A stretch of 64,000 nucleotides of DNA from Cavia porcellus (GCF_034190915.1 NW_026947486.1:21540001-21604000), one strand, 5' to 3'; counted from the stretch's first letter, positions 23,461 to 34,915 are shown. A program made the numbers and translations. Notes: generated by a model not told the origin, from the letters alone.

Positions 23461-24146
23461 GGGGATACTTACTCCTTGAACCTTTTGTTCAAGTTCGTTT
23501 TTTAATTTGCCTTCTATTTTCTTTTATTCTGATTACTTCTTCCAGCGATTTGGTCACACTTGGTTAAAATCCTGCTTAATACCAAGGTTTCTATCTGAGA
23601 AATGACAAATTTCTGTTTTGGTCTTTTTATTACTTTCGTCGTGAAAGTATATCCTGTGTAGCCCAAATTGAAGGAAATATGGTTAGGTAACAGCAGTGTT
23701 AGTTACTGACTGGCCTCTCTCATTGGCCTTCAAGCAGTATTAATTTTAACTTACTTTATCAGATGCCTAATTTCAACCATTTTACCAGATGCCCAGTGCT
23801 TAGAAAGACAAATATATGCAGGTAGTGAGGGAAACTAATACATAAAGTGATAATATATACATTGTGGTAAGTATTATAATAAAAGTATTCATATATATAA
23901 ATAAAGGTAGTTAATCATATGTAAACAGTATAACATAGATTTCAGGAGAAAATTCTAGAAAAGTATAGAGACCTAGGTGTAGAAACTGTCCAATGTGTTA
24001 CTACTTAATTTGCCATTAATTTTGCTGTTTTTGTACCTTCTATACTGGCTCTTGTGTTGAACCTCTTTTCCCTATGTAAATATAGTCACAAAATTAGATG
24101 GTAGGTGAAACACATTTTTCTTATCCAAACCTTGTTTCCTTTACAG
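23461..24146 (+). other. Intron sequence before the giant exon
   Basis: Unique-looking, AT-rich intron. It ends in the polypyrimidine tract and acceptor TTGTTTCCTTTACAG of the 24,147 exon. No other feature is seen. Confidence 0.6.
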
Positions 24147-27100
24147 ATACAAGTTGGAACTCTCACCAGTAGTAGCCTCTACTCCCTCGGTGCCAAATAT
24201 TTTAGAGAAACCACTCCTTCTGGATGTATCTACCAACTCCCAAACACCCACTGTTGGGGAGGTATCTTTTGTCAAAAGATCATTACTTTTAGAAGAGGAA
24301 ACTAGCATGAAAGAGACAACATTCATAACGCAGTCATTAAAGAAGTGCACAAACCCTGGGGAATCTTCCCTTTTGGAAAAGTCACTGTCCTTACTGGAGG
24401 AGACTGACGATAATGAATTTGTTATAGAGCCAGTAACTTTTGGGAAGAAGCATATACCCAAGGAGGCAGCTATCACCAAGAAGAAATCATCCTTAAAGAA
24501 AATGTGTACATATCAGGGGAAGCAGTCTTGCTTGGAAGAGTTGGTGACCCTGCAGGGCAGCTGTGTGGAAGAGGGTTCTTTCTCTATGGAGCTGATGAAT
24601 TTAAGAAAGAAGCCTAAAACCGAGGAGTCATCCACCACTAAGATGCCATTACACTTAAGTGGTAAGCATACTACTATGGAGAAGATCTCCAACATGATAA
24701 AGCCAGCACTATTGCAGAAGAACACCTCTGAAGAAGAGTTAGTCACTAAAGAGCCATCAACCATTATGAGAGAGCCTACTGCTAACAAGCAGTCCTTTTC
24801 CTGGGAGCCATCTGCAGTGAAAGAGAAACACACTACTCAGCAAGAGATCCCCATCTTGAAGAAATCATTGCCCTTGCAGGAGAAGACTGACTTTGAAGAG
24901 GATTCTCTTTTTAAGGACTTACCAACTTTTACCCCTGAGGAGGCAACATTCCCCACAAGCCCAGTGTTTGGAAAGGAGAAATGCATGATTCAAGGGAAGC
25001 TATGCACTACTCATGGAAAGAAGTGCATTACTTATGGAATGACATCTCATTTAAAAAAGCCATTAGAAGTGAAGGAGGTCATCTCTGGGGAGAAGTCACT
25101 CAATACAAAGCCATTGTCCTTTAAAAGAAATACTATCACTGAATTCTACCAAGAGCCATCTGCATTACAAGAGAAGCATACTACTCAAGCAGATGTAGAG
25201 CTCTTGAAGAAGCCTTTGGGTTTACAGGAAAATATGAACAATGAAGCTAGCTTTGTTATGGAGGCAGTCTCCTTTAAGAAACATTGTATTACCATAGAGG
25301 CTAGCCACTCCAAGAAGCTATTACCTTTAAAAAAGAAGCAGAAAATTCAGAAGAAATTTTGCCACTATAAGCCGCTAACACTTCAGAAAGTCACTCGTGG
25401 AGAGAATTCACCCACTGAGGAGCCATTGTCCTTTGAGAAATCTATCAGTGAAAAAGATTTCTTTTCTCAGGAGTTGTTTTCATCGCAAGAGGAGGATAGG
25501 ACACAAAAGGAAGTGTCCACTTTGAAGAAGCCTGTGACCCTGCAAAAATCGCCCACTAAGATGGAGTCTTTGGATTTTCAAAAGCAGTATAGCATTAAGA
25601 ATGTAACCCCCAGTAAGAAACATTTACCTTTAAAGAATAAACAGCATACTACTCAACAGACAGTGTCTCATTTGAAGGAGCCATTAGTATTGCAGACAGT
25701 CACCTCTGAAGAGAAGTCAACCATTGAGGATCCATTGTCCTTTAAAGAAAATATATTTTTAAAGAAGATAAAGTGTACAACTCAAGCAATGTGTCGCTGG
25801 ATAGATCTTTCAGACTGGCAGGATATAATTGCTAAAGATAGGAATTCCGTTTTAGTGAAGCCAGTATCATCTACAAAAAAATGTACAGCTAAAAAGGCAG
25901 TCTTCACCAATGCACCATCATCTATGAAGAAGAAGCAAACAACTCAGGGGAAGACTACTTTGGAAGACGAATCACTCTGTAAGAAGCTGCTACCTTTTAA
26001 AAAGAAGCCAACAACTAAAGAGGAATTCCTGTTTCGGGAACAATCTGCATTAAAAGAGAAGCACACTACTTTTCAGGAGGTGACACTTTCAAGAAAGCCA
26101 ATAGCCTTGCAGGAGAAGACCAACACTGAGGAAGAATCTTGTAGTGAGGAACCAGTGACTTTGAAGGAGAAGCCTATCACTGAGGAGAAGTTCCTCTCTC
26201 AGGAGCTATTTTCTTTGCATGTTAATCCTACTAACAAAGATGAGTCCCTTTTCCAAAAGGCTGTGGTCTTGCAAGAGGAAACGGGTATTAAAAAGTTGTC
26301 TTTGAAGAAGCCGTTGGCTTTTCATGAAAAGAGCACCATGGCAGAAGAGTCCCTTTGCAATAAGCTCTCAGTTTTGAAGAAAGAGCCATCTGCTAAGGAA
26401 GCAACAAGTACAGAGAGGCAGTTACCTATAAATAACAAGCCCACTGCTCAGGGGCAGGCACATCTTTTAAAGGAGCAATTGTCTTTGCATGAGAACATCA
26501 CTGATAATGAAGGGTTCCTTATTAAGGAAGCATTGGCATTGCAGGAATATGTGGGCAATGAAAAAGCCCTCTTCAGGGAGACCTTGACCATGCAGGAGAA
26601 ACTCAGCACTCAGAAGGAGGCTGTTCTTGAGCATACCACTGACATAGAGGTGAATTTCAACCAACTTTCAGCCATGCAAGAAAAGCCCAGCCCTGAGAAA
26701 GAGCCCATCTTCCAGGAACCCTTGGATTTGCAGGAGAAACCTACAATTGAGGAGGGAACCATCTTCACAGAGCCTTTGGCCTTACAGGAGAAAGCTGGCC
26801 TTGAGTCGGAGGCTATGCTGAAAGAGCCGTTGGCCTTGCAGGAGAAGCCCAGCCCTGAGATGGAGTCTGCTCTAAAGGAGCCTTTGTCCTTGCAGGAGAA
26901 GCCTAGCACTGAGAAGGAAGCTTTCCTCAAAGAGCCATTAACCTTTCAGTTGAAGTCTAACATTGAGGATGAAGTACCCTCCAAGGAGCCATTAGCCTTG
27001 CTGGAGAAATCTACCATAAATGCAGCATTCCCTTTCAAGGAGACATTAGCCTTGAATGAGAAATCCACCACTGAGAATGAATTGTCCTTTCAAGAGCCAT

Positions 27101-27309
27101 TATTTTTAGAAGAGAATCCTACTGAGAAGGAAGATACTTTGCCAGAAACACTCTTGTTCCTTGGGACTAGCCCACATATGCCTAGCGATACTGTTGAATC
27201 CAGAACAGGCGAGTTCAGTGCTGCCAATATGTCCAGTGTGGGAGAGTCCATTGCAAGTGAATCTGGTTCCAAAATGCCTTCTTTATCTCAAAGCAGAACA
27301 CATATGGAG
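24147..27309 (+). CDS. CCNB3: CCNB3 giant exon, repeat-rich linker region
   Basis: A single 3,163-bp exon between acceptor TTTCCTTTACAG and donor GGAG/GTATTC, open throughout (about 1,054 codons). It encodes the extended middle part of cyclin B3 that characterises placental mammals. The peptide is Lys/Glu/Ser/Thr-rich, low in aromatics, without domains or membrane segments and probably disordered. It is built of degenerate ~18-residue units with a core like PLALQEKPSTEKEA. The units are clearest in the last third, roughly 26,580-27,160, where about ten follow one another, and are eroded upstream into variants such as LSLKKK and KHTTQ. One less repetitive block near 25,790-25,860 contains RWIDLSDWQDI. 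The frame continues 8 codons past the donor into the intron before a stop. Apparent antisense ORFs over this exon are shadows. Confidence 0.96.
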
Positions 27310-27387
27310 GTATTCATCTTTCTTTTTTCTTAGATTAGATGAAGGGTTTTTTTGTTGTCCTAGAGGTAACTACTAGCAAAGAGGTCT

Positions 27388-27461
27388 TTTTGGTGCCTCA
27401 GATTGAACCCCAGGGCTTGCATATGCAAAGCAATCTACCAGTGAGCTATATCCCTGTTCCC
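27388..27461 (-). repeat. ID-type SINE
   Basis: GCCTCAGATTGAACCCCAGG and CCAGTGAGCTATATCCC, the complements of the tRNA-like boxes. Confidence 0.75.
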
Positions 27462-28341
27462 AAGGAGATTTTTCATTTGCCTTCATAAGCAATTCAACTG
27501 TATACAGTAAGTTATGGATGTCCCATTACTTAGTAAGAAGGGGATAGTCTTTGGGTTTACCTCTGGTTTTATTTAATGGCAGGTAATGCAGAATAATCTC
27601 TTCTGATTTTTGTAGTTTGAGGTTATCTGTAGTAAGAGATAAATCTACTAGGCTCTTTGGCATTTTTCTCTTACATTAAACTGGCCTCATAGAATTTTTT
27701 GACTTCCTAATTGGTGCAGTGATATACCTACCTAATCAGAAAGTATTTATATTCACAAGGGCCTACTGTATACTTGGGGTTTGCAATAGAGGTTAGATAA
27801 TTTCATTCAGGAAATTATCTCTCTCAGTAATTTCAGCATCATATAAATTTCAGTCAAAGATGGGCAGAGTTCATATGGGCATTTCCCAAGGAATGTGTTC
27901 ATTGAGTTTCAAATTAGAAGGAATGAAATTTAGCAAGTAGGCAGAGAAATATCCCTTTTATAGTTGAAACAACCAGAATAATAGTGCAGAAGAGAGGAAA
28001 ACGCTACCAAGATGAACTGGGCCAGATCAAAGCATTGCGACATAACAGGGAACCTAAGAAGTCAGTGATCTAACTAATAATAAAACATGAATGTTTTTCT
28101 TAGAGAGTTGAGCTTACCCCTAAAAGGATGACTTTTTCCTAGGACAAAGCAGGCATATACTATGCAATTCTGGATCATTACATAGTATGGGGAATTCCAA
28201 GGACAAGAGGTACTCGATAGTTCAGGGTTTTAAAGAACTTCAGAATAAGGAAACGGTAGGGGAGAAAAGCATCATTCCTAATGTATATTGAGCTTTCTTT
28301 GGAGTCTCTTCTAATATGTCTTTTTGATTGTTTCCAAGCAG
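27462..28341 (+). other. Intron, no feature recognised
   Basis: Unique-looking AT-rich intron between the giant exon and the 28,342 exon; only the terminal acceptor tract is recognisable. Confidence 0.6.
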
Positions 28342-28437
28342 ATGACCACACTGGAAGACACTGACAAGGACCACTGTGATTCGTCTTTCAGCTCAGTATA
28401 TGCCAACGAAATCTTTAGTTACTTAAAAGACAGAGAG
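28342..28437 (+). CDS. CCNB3: CCNB3 exon leading into the cyclin box
   Basis: A 96-bp exon (32 codons, between-codon borders) preceded by a pyrimidine-rich tract ending in CAAGCAG and followed by the donor GTGTGTAG. It begins with an acidic stretch (EDTDKDHCD) and ends in YANEIFSYLKDRE. The latter is the hallmark helix just before the cyclin box in B-type cyclins, where the Y-A-x-E-I-F-x-Y-L/M pattern packs against the first cyclin fold. The exon's first codon is ATG, but it is an internal methionine, because the frame is continuous with the giant exon. Confidence 0.94.
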
Positions 28438-28554
28438 GTGTGTAGGTAACTGGGAATAGGCAGTTATTCATATAATTCTCATTTCTTCATCATTCCATTT
28501 TTTAGCATGCAACTAGGAAAGGAAGATAATTATGGTGAAAGAAAAAATAACAGC

Positions 28555-28775
28555 AGCAGCTAAAATCTGTTAGCTTGCTATCAGTTGGACATTGTATTGA
28601 GATTTATAGACAATATCTTGTTTAATTATCCCAATAATTTCATGATGGTAGGCATTGTTATCTCCCTTTTATATACAGGAGCAACTTTCTAGAGTCATAC
28701 AACTAATATATGGTACAACTGACATAGGGGCTAAAATCTGATTATTTTGAATCATATTCCTGCACTTCTAGGTAC
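28555..28775 (+). repeat. MIR SINE remnant
   Basis: A diverged MIR: TTGTTTAATTATCCCAATAA, GATGGTAGGCATTGTTATCT, TACAGGAGCAACTTTC and GTCATACAACTAAT in the MIR order. Confidence 0.7.
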
Positions 28776-29040
28776 TGAGGAGACAATCTCAGATATAGAG
28801 ATGGTCAAGTAGTTTGTTTCTGAGTGGTTGCTCTTAGAGATTTACTTTTGTATGATTGTTTCTCGCACTGTATATAAAATCACATCTCTTATTTCAGCTC
28901 TCTAACTTGGTGCTTTTGTCTCTTTCCTTTGAAATCTTTCTGTTCTCTTTACTACCAATATTCACTCGTCCAAATTTTCTCCCGTCTCTCTCAATGGAAT
29001 GGACAATACCAAGATTATCTACCAAGTAGACTTTTTATCT

Positions 29041-29120
29041 GGGGCTGGGAATTTAGCTCAGTGACATAAGAACCTGCCTGGAAAGAGCAAGGTTGTGAGT
29101 TCAATCCCTGGTACCAAAAA
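29041..29120 (+). repeat. ID-type SINE
   Basis: GGGCTGGGAATTTAGCTCAG (A box) and GTGAGTTCAATCCCTGGTAC (B box), followed by an A-run. Confidence 0.9.
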
Positions 29121-29724
29121 AATTGGGTTTTGGTACATTTTTTATTGAATATATGTTGCTTTCACACTATTGCAAAGCTGGAAAACTGTTAAATCAACCA
29201 CTGTAAGTTGGGGACTATCTATACCTTAGAGAAAGTGAGATAACTTTGTTTTTCTAAGTCTTGGCTTAGCAATATTGGTTTCTTTTGGTATATGTGCTGC
29301 CAAAGCAAGTGTGTATCAGTTTTACTTGGAATCTTGTAAGAAATGCAGAAAAATAATCCTATTACAGATCTTTTAAATCAGAGTCTGATATATTTTAAGA
29401 TCCCCAAGGTTGCCATGTAAATGGAAGCCTGGAAAGAACTGCTTTTCATAGCAGGGTATTACTTTTTAGGCTGAATTGCAAAGTAGAGGCAGAAAAATTC
29501 ATCTATAACTGTAGGTGTTCTCCTACCCTTAGTGCCCTGTATTCCTTCCTATTAGTTCTGACACTTCAATACTGCGTGTATCCACTTTCCAAAAGATAAC
29601 TTGAACTTGTGTAGAAAACGATACTTTGAACATTCCCTTTCTTATACCAGTTGAAAATAATGAATTAGAATTGTGGGGGAGTATTGTTAAGAATTTATTG
29701 ACCTTTCTTTCTCACTGATGCCAG
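29121..29724 (+). other. Intron, no feature recognised
   Basis: No repeat or gene is recognised apart from the acceptor of the 29,725 exon. Confidence 0.55.
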
Positions 29725-29817
29725 GAAAAGTTCATACTTGAAAAATACATGAAAAGGCAGACTGAGATCACCAGTGACATGAGGGCCATTCTTGTGGATT
29801 GGTTGGTGGAAGTACAG
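29725..29817 (+). CDS. CCNB3: CCNB3 exon with the cyclin-box MRAIL motif
   Basis: A 93-bp exon (31 codons) between acceptor GATGCCAG and donor CAG/GTAAGA. It encodes the first helix of the N-terminal cyclin fold, including MRAILVDWLVEV, which contains the invariant arginine and the hydrophobic patch known in cyclins to bind Cdk partners and RxL substrates. The next intron (29,818-47,959) is the largest in the window and is filled mainly by retroelements. Confidence 0.97.
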
Positions 29818-30104
29818 GTAAGATTGACAATTGTTGCCTAAACAGCTGCTACTTTTTTGGTTATTCAGAATCACCAGCAAAAGCATGATAAAAAATTTAC
29901 TGGATCTACAGAGCTGAAAAAAAGTATAGTTCCTTCTCTCAAGGAGCTTATAATTTAGGGGGTAAACTAAGACATATAGACAAATATGATATACTGTAAA
30001 ATGTGCTAAGTACTCTGAATGTTGTAAATAAAATACTATGAGAACCTAGTTGAAGGAGAGACCGTTTCTAAAAAAGGCAGTGATAGTCTGATAGTTATGC
30101 TTTT

Positions 30105-30830
30105 TAAAAACTATTTTTTATTTTTATTTTTTAAAATTTTTATGAAAAAATAGAGAAGCAAAACAAAAAGCAAAAGAGACAAACAACAGTGAACCCAATA
30201 CAATAACAGTAAAGGTTTACAAAGCAAGATGATAGGAATTTGATGATGGTTGTAATATTGCATATGGTTACCTACAAAAGGGTTGCTTAGAATAATGGAT
30301 ATAGATGTAAAATTGATCTAATCATATGAATATTAGCTATTTTTTCCAGTAGCTAATGCAATTAGTAGTATAGTCATTTTAGTATCTTATGTGTATATAT
30401 ACAAATTTGTGTTTTTCCCTTCCTTTTTTCTTCCTTTCCCCCATCCCAATTACTTTTCCTCTTTGAGCAGTTTCTTACCCTTACACAGTATTTATTGTAG
30501 ATTTTGGATTACATATATTTTTTCAGTTTCTTACACTAGAGTGACTATTTGTTATTTACACATGTGAGTTTTATTTATTTCACTTAATGAATATGGTCTC
30601 AAGTTGTGTCCATTTACTTATAAAAGACTTGATGCAATCTTTCTTTATAGCTGAGTAGCACTGCACTGTGTAAAAATATCACATCATACTGCATGGATAT
30701 ATGTGAACCCATGTTTATAGCAATACAATTTGTAATAGCTAAATCTTGGAAACCACCCAAGTGCCCCTCAATCAAGGAATGGGCAAAACATATGTGGTAT
30801 TTTTGAAGTTCTACTTTCAAAGACTTGTAA
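30105..30830. mobile_element. L1 3' end with 5' inversion
   Basis: From 30,105 to about 30,690 the sequence is antisense L1: T-rich end, 3' UTR, then ORF2 3' end with AGCTGAGTAGCACTGC. From about 30,690 it switches to sense L1 3' sequence (CCCATGTTTATAGCAATACA, CACCCAAGTGCCCCTCAATC) up to 30,830. Such head-to-head pairs are the usual product of twin priming. Confidence 0.7.
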
Positions 30831-31004
30831 GTCACTAGTCCAATCTAAGAATTTGGAATGGGGTCAATGATAAGATCTTTCAAGGTTGGGTGGAATAGGT
30901 TAATAGGAAGAGCAGTGTGGCAGGCATGACAGAAAACTGTTTGTTCGGGGATAGAAACCAAGGGAATACTGCTATGAATAATTATTTTATGCTAGGGGAA
31001 GAGA

Positions 31005-31072
31005 GCTCAGAATAGTACCTGGTACATAGTAGGGAATCAATAAATCTTTGCTGAATGAGAATTGAACGAATT
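31005..31072 (+). repeat. MIR/L2-type end fragment
   Basis: GTACCTGGTACATAGTAGG, AATCAATAAATCTTTGCTGA and ATGAGAATTGAACGAAT match the common L2/MIR3 end. Confidence 0.6.
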
Positions 31073-31374
31073 GCTTTGGAATTTTCAAGGAGACAGAAAA
31101 CATAGCTAGTATATACCAGTCAGTCTTATTACATAATTGAGAAGAAAAGGTACTACTGGTATAGTTATATGCTTTATTAAGTGCCAGATGAATGCTTTGG
31201 GCTCACTTGGGGGCGACAGACAAGGGAAATAAGGTAGACATAGTATAGTTGCTCATCAGTAAAATATGAGCATGTCTCTCATATAAAAATCATAGAGTAT
31301 AGAAATTAGTTAAGAGTAAAAAGTTGGTAAATATTAAATAGGTGAAGTGGAACCCAAAGATTTCTAATCATAGT

Positions 31375-31555
31375 CATATGTGATGGGGTACACTTGTAAT
31401 TTTGCATATGAGGCTGAGGCAGGAAGACCACAAGTTTGAACTAATTTTGGCCAACTTAATGATACATCAAGACCTTATCTTCAAAAAAGGCTCAGGCTAC
31501 AGCTTAGTGTGAAGGCCTTGTAGTCAATCCCCAGTACTGTATGGGGTAGGGAGTA
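31375..31555 (+). repeat. B1-ID dimeric SINE
   Basis: A diverged B1 (CACTTGTAATTTTGCATATG, GAGGCTGAGGCAGGAAGACC, CAAGACCTTATCTTC) is followed by an A-rich joint and an ID unit (GGCTACAGCTTAGTGTGAAG, GTCAATCCCCAGTACTG). Confidence 0.65.
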
Positions 31556-31764
31556 TATTGCTGATCCTTATATAGTCCTTACTGAGTTGGAGGTTTCTAG
31601 TTGACTGCCATTAGAATTTGTTTGGATTTTTAAAAATCCTTTTATTTTTGTTGCTCAAAAGCTTGGTATTATAGCAAAATAAGAAATTCGAATTACCTGT
31701 GATCATATAATTCCAAACACTATTAATATTTGCATTATATTATCCCCTCATTTTTAATATTTAT

Positions 31765-31870
31765 TTACTAGAGGTGCATCTCAAAGTCATAGATAGCCAA
31801 GGCTCAGTCCAGATTTAATTAGAATTGTGGGGATGTGGCCCAAGTGTACATATTTTATAAAGTTGCACAA
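31765..31870 (+). repeat. MER5-like hAT DNA-transposon fragment (tentative)
   Basis: TGCATCTCAAAGTCA and AATTAGAATTGTGGGGATGTGGCCCAAG resemble the MER5 core. Terminal repeats are not visible. Confidence 0.35.
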
Positions 31871-31879
31871 GCAATACTA

Positions 31880-32350
31880 ATATACATTAATATATATTTT
31901 ACTCTATTACATATGTAACCGTTGTAATCATCACCATAGTTAAGATGCAGAACTGTTCCATCATCACAAGAATACCTAAATACTACATTTTTGTAGCCAC
32001 AACTCTCTTTCCCCTTATCTTTCTGTCCTTGACAATTAATTGTCCTCTATTTCTATACTTTTATCAATTCACAGATACTGTAAATGAAGTAACACAGAGA
32101 ACAATTTTTTTTGAAGCAGAGTCTCAGTTTGTACTGCGAGTTGGCTGTGAATTCACTATGTACTTGAGGCTGGCCTCAAGTTTGTGTCAGTCCTTGGTAT
32201 CTTAGCCACCTGAGTGATGGGATTACAGGCATGTACCACCATGCCTGGCTAGAACATAGTATTTTAAAATTGATTTTTACCACTTACTGTGATTCCCTTG
32301 GGATCCTTCTAAGTTGTTGGAGTTATCAATGGTTTATTTCTTTTAAATTT
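31880..32350 (-). mobile_element. Ancient L1 3' end with an inserted B1
   Basis: Antisense L1ME-like 3' sequence (GTTAAGATGCAGAACTGTTCC; TTGTTGGAGTTATCAATGG) flanks a B1 complement at 32,104-32,250 (ATTACAGGCATGTACCACCA). Confidence 0.65.
32104..32250 (-). repeat. B1-type SINE
   Basis: GAGGCTGGCCTCAAGTTTGT and GGGATTACAGGCATGTACC as the complement of B1. Confidence 0.85.
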
Positions 32351-32373
32351 TATTTATTTATTTATCTAGTCTT

Positions 32374-32512
32374 TTGAGACAGGGTCTTGCTATGCTGTTC
32401 AGGCTGCCCTTGAGCTCACTTTGTAGCCCAGGCTGGTCCTGAACTTGCAACAATGCTCTTGTCTCAGCCTCCTGAGTGCTGGGATTATAGGCATGTACCA
32501 CCACACCTGGCT
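32374..32512 (-). repeat. B1-type SINE
   Basis: GAGACAGGGTCTTGCTATGC, GTAGCCCAGGCTGGTCCTGA, CTCCTGAGTGCTGGGATTAT and CACCACACCTGGC, well preserved. Confidence 0.92.
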
Positions 32513-32911
32513 TAAACATTATTTTTAACTGATAAATTAAAAACACAGAATTATATGTTAATACATATAGTCCTTTATTCGGACTTTAATAGTCCTTTAA
32601 TAAGGACTACCATGTTATTTATCAATGTGTGTATTTGATCTATAGTTTGCAAATGTATTTTTCAATGTATATAATTGTGTTAGGTATATCTCCTCCATTA
32701 TTTATTTCTTTATAGCAGAAAATTTCAAAACTCTTTTAGTTTTTTGCAATGTAAATACATTATCATTACCTATAGTCATCCTGTTGTTCACAGCACTCCA
32801 GAACTTCTTCGTCCTATCCAACTGTAACTTGGTATATATTGATCAACAGTTCCTTGTCTTCCTCCACCCTTACTCTACCCAGTCTCTGATAACTGCTATT
32901 TGACTCTAAGT

Positions 32912-33015
32912 TTCTTTTTTTGGATTTTTCCTTTTTATCGGTACCGGGGATCGAACTCACGACTGCCTGCTTGCAAGGAAGGTGCTTATGCTGCTGAGCT
33001 AAAACCCCAGCCCCC
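32912..33015 (-). repeat. ID-type SINE with GATAAAAAGGAAAAA tail
   Basis: On + : CCTTTTTATCGGTACCGGGG, ATCGAACTCACGACTGCC and TGCTGAGCTAAAACCCCAGC. On the - strand this is an ID head followed by GGTACCGATAAAAAGGAAAA, a tail shared with 34,045, 36,534 and 44,358. Confidence 0.9.
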
Positions 33016-33187
33016 ATTGACTCTAAATTTCTATGAGACCAACTTTTATTAGATTTTTCTTTAGAGTGAGATTATTCAGTACTTGTCTTTCTGTGCCTTA
33101 TTTCATTTACCATAATGATCTCTAGCTCTGTCCTTGTTGCTGAAAATGACAGGATTTCATTCTTTTTAAAACCAAATAGTTTTCCAT

Positions 33188-33189
<2 letters not shown>

Positions 33190-33235
<46 letters not shown>
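33190..33235. repeat. (TA)n microsatellite
   Basis: About 23 uninterrupted TA units. Confidence 0.98.
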
Positions 33236-33236
<1 letters not shown>

Positions 33237-33667
33237 CACATTTTCTTTATCTGTTCTTTGGTTGGTAAATACTTAGAATGTTTTCCTTTCTTGGCTATTG
33301 TGAGTACTGCTACAGTCAACATGGGAGTGTAGATGTCTCTTTAACTTACTAACTTCATTTCTTTTGTATATATACACAGTGGAATTGTTGGATCATAGGG
33401 TAGTTCTATTTCTAACTTTCTGAGGAACTTCCATATTGTATTCCATAATAGCCTTACTAATTTACATCTCAACAATAGTGTACAAGTGTTTCCTTTTTCC
33501 ACATTCTCACCAGCACTTGTTATCTTTAGTTATTTTCATAATACACATTCTTACTGCGACGAGGTGATGTCTCATTGTGGTTTTAATTTACCCTTTTGTG
33601 ATGCGTGGTGATATGGGGCACTTTCATGTACCAGTCAGCCATTCCTGGGTCTTCATTTGAGAAATGC

Positions 33668-34013
33668 CTATTTATTTATTTTGAATTTTGAAGGGAATAA
33701 AACAAAACAACAAGAACAGTATTGGGTTTCAAAATAAAGACAGAAGGAAATCCCCCATAGTTGTTATATTGCATATTATCACCTAAACAGATGCTCAGAC
33801 TATTGGCCCCAGGCCTGCAGTCAATCAATCAATATAAGCTTTAAGTTGTTTTTGTATCTCAGTTGCTATCATCCCAGCCTGTGTTCTCTGAATCAGCCAG
33901 TCACCTAAATGGGTGGGGTAGGGGGGTGTAGCCCTCTTCTTATTTTAGCCTGTGCACTGGCTGGCTCATGAGGCGGTTGGGCTGACTTCTTTGTTGTCTT
34001 CCCAGCCCACGGC
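33668..34013 (-). mobile_element. Composite short retroposon (family X), copy 3
   Basis: 346 bp with a perfect 11-bp duplication TTGAGAAATGC (33,657-33,667 and 34,014-34,024). It carries the same T-rich left end and core as copies 1 and 2 (GACAGAAGGAAATCCCCCAT, CCCCAGGCCTGC, TCATCCCAGCCTGTGTTCT). Only about one unit of the GC-rich right part remains, so it is the shortest copy. Confidence 0.8.
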
Positions 34014-34044
34014 TTGAGAAATGCTTGTTTAAATCTGCTACACA

Positions 34045-34150
34045 TTTTTTTTTTTTTGTCTTTTTCCTTTTTATCGGTACCAGGGATCGAACTCACGACT
34101 GCCTGCTTGCAAGGCAGGCACTTTTGCCACTGAGCTAAATCCCCAGCCCC
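34045..34150 (-). repeat. ID-type SINE with clear target-site duplication
   Basis: T-run, CTTTTTCCTTTTTATCGGTA, GGGATCGAACTCACGACTGC and CACTGAGCTAAATCCCCAGC. It is flanked by TAAATCTGCTACACA (34,030-34,044) and TAAATCTGCTACATA (34,151-34,165), 14 of 15 identical. Confidence 0.93.
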
Positions 34151-34600
34151 TAAATCTGCTACATATTTTATAAAATTGTTTTGTTTTTTGTTTTGCTATG
34201 GAGTTTATGGAGTTTCTTATGTATTTTGGATCCTAACCCCTTTGTTAGATGTATAGTTTGCAGGCATTTTCTTTAATTCTGTAGCTTCCGTTCTGTTTCT
34301 TCACTCCATTCATTGTTTACTTTGCAGCACAGAAAATATTTAGTTTGATGTAATCTCATTTGTCTATTTTTCTTTTTATTTCCTGTGCTTTTTGGGTCTT
34401 GTTCAAAAAAACCTTTGCCCATTTCAGTGTCTTGAACCACTGTTTTCTTCCAGTAGTTTCATAATTTTAGGTCTTATATTTACTAGTCCATTTTGAGTTG
34501 TTTTTTTATTATAGGAGAGAGATAAGTGTTTAGGCCCAATCTGCATGTGGATGTCCAGTTTTCTCAGCACCATTTAGTTTTGGTTTAGTTCCTTTATTTT

Positions 34601-34915
34601 TGTTTATTTCTCCCTCTTTCATAATCTTTTTTGTGGTTGAACCAATTACTCTAAGAGTGTGCTTTTATTTCTTGCTTATTATTTTCAGTTTATATATTAC
34701 AAATTTTTGCTATGTGGACCATGAGACTTTTACAAAATACATCTTTAATAATAACAAGCTATTTTGAAATTGCAGCTGCATAATATAACCATGAAGATAA
34801 AAACAAAATCAGAGAAGAACAAGAAAATATATACTAATTGCATTGGATTCCTTTTCTACATTTTGAATTTTTGATGTACGAAATTACATCTTCCATAATT
34901 GTCTCTCTTAATATA
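34601..34915. other. Unassigned AT-rich intron stretch
   Basis: AT-rich, probably retroelement-derived, but I cannot assign it. Confidence 0.4.

Larger units (their letters stand above)
32690..34600 (-). mobile_element. L1 (L1M-type) 3' half carrying three nested insertions
   Basis: An antisense L1 3' UTR and ORF2 3' region resumes after each insertion: ID (32,912-33,015), family X copy 3 (33,668-34,013) and ID (34,045-34,150). A (TA)n run lies at 33,190-33,235. No open frame remains. Confidence 0.7.

Noticed and set aside
24141..24833. - strand frames over the start of the giant CCNB3 exon
   Set aside because: Shadows of the coding strand; splice sites and homology support only +.
32565..32625. 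Small inverted repeats around AGTCCT/AGGACT
   Set aside because: Six-base arms in AT-rich intron; too short to claim a structure or transposon end.
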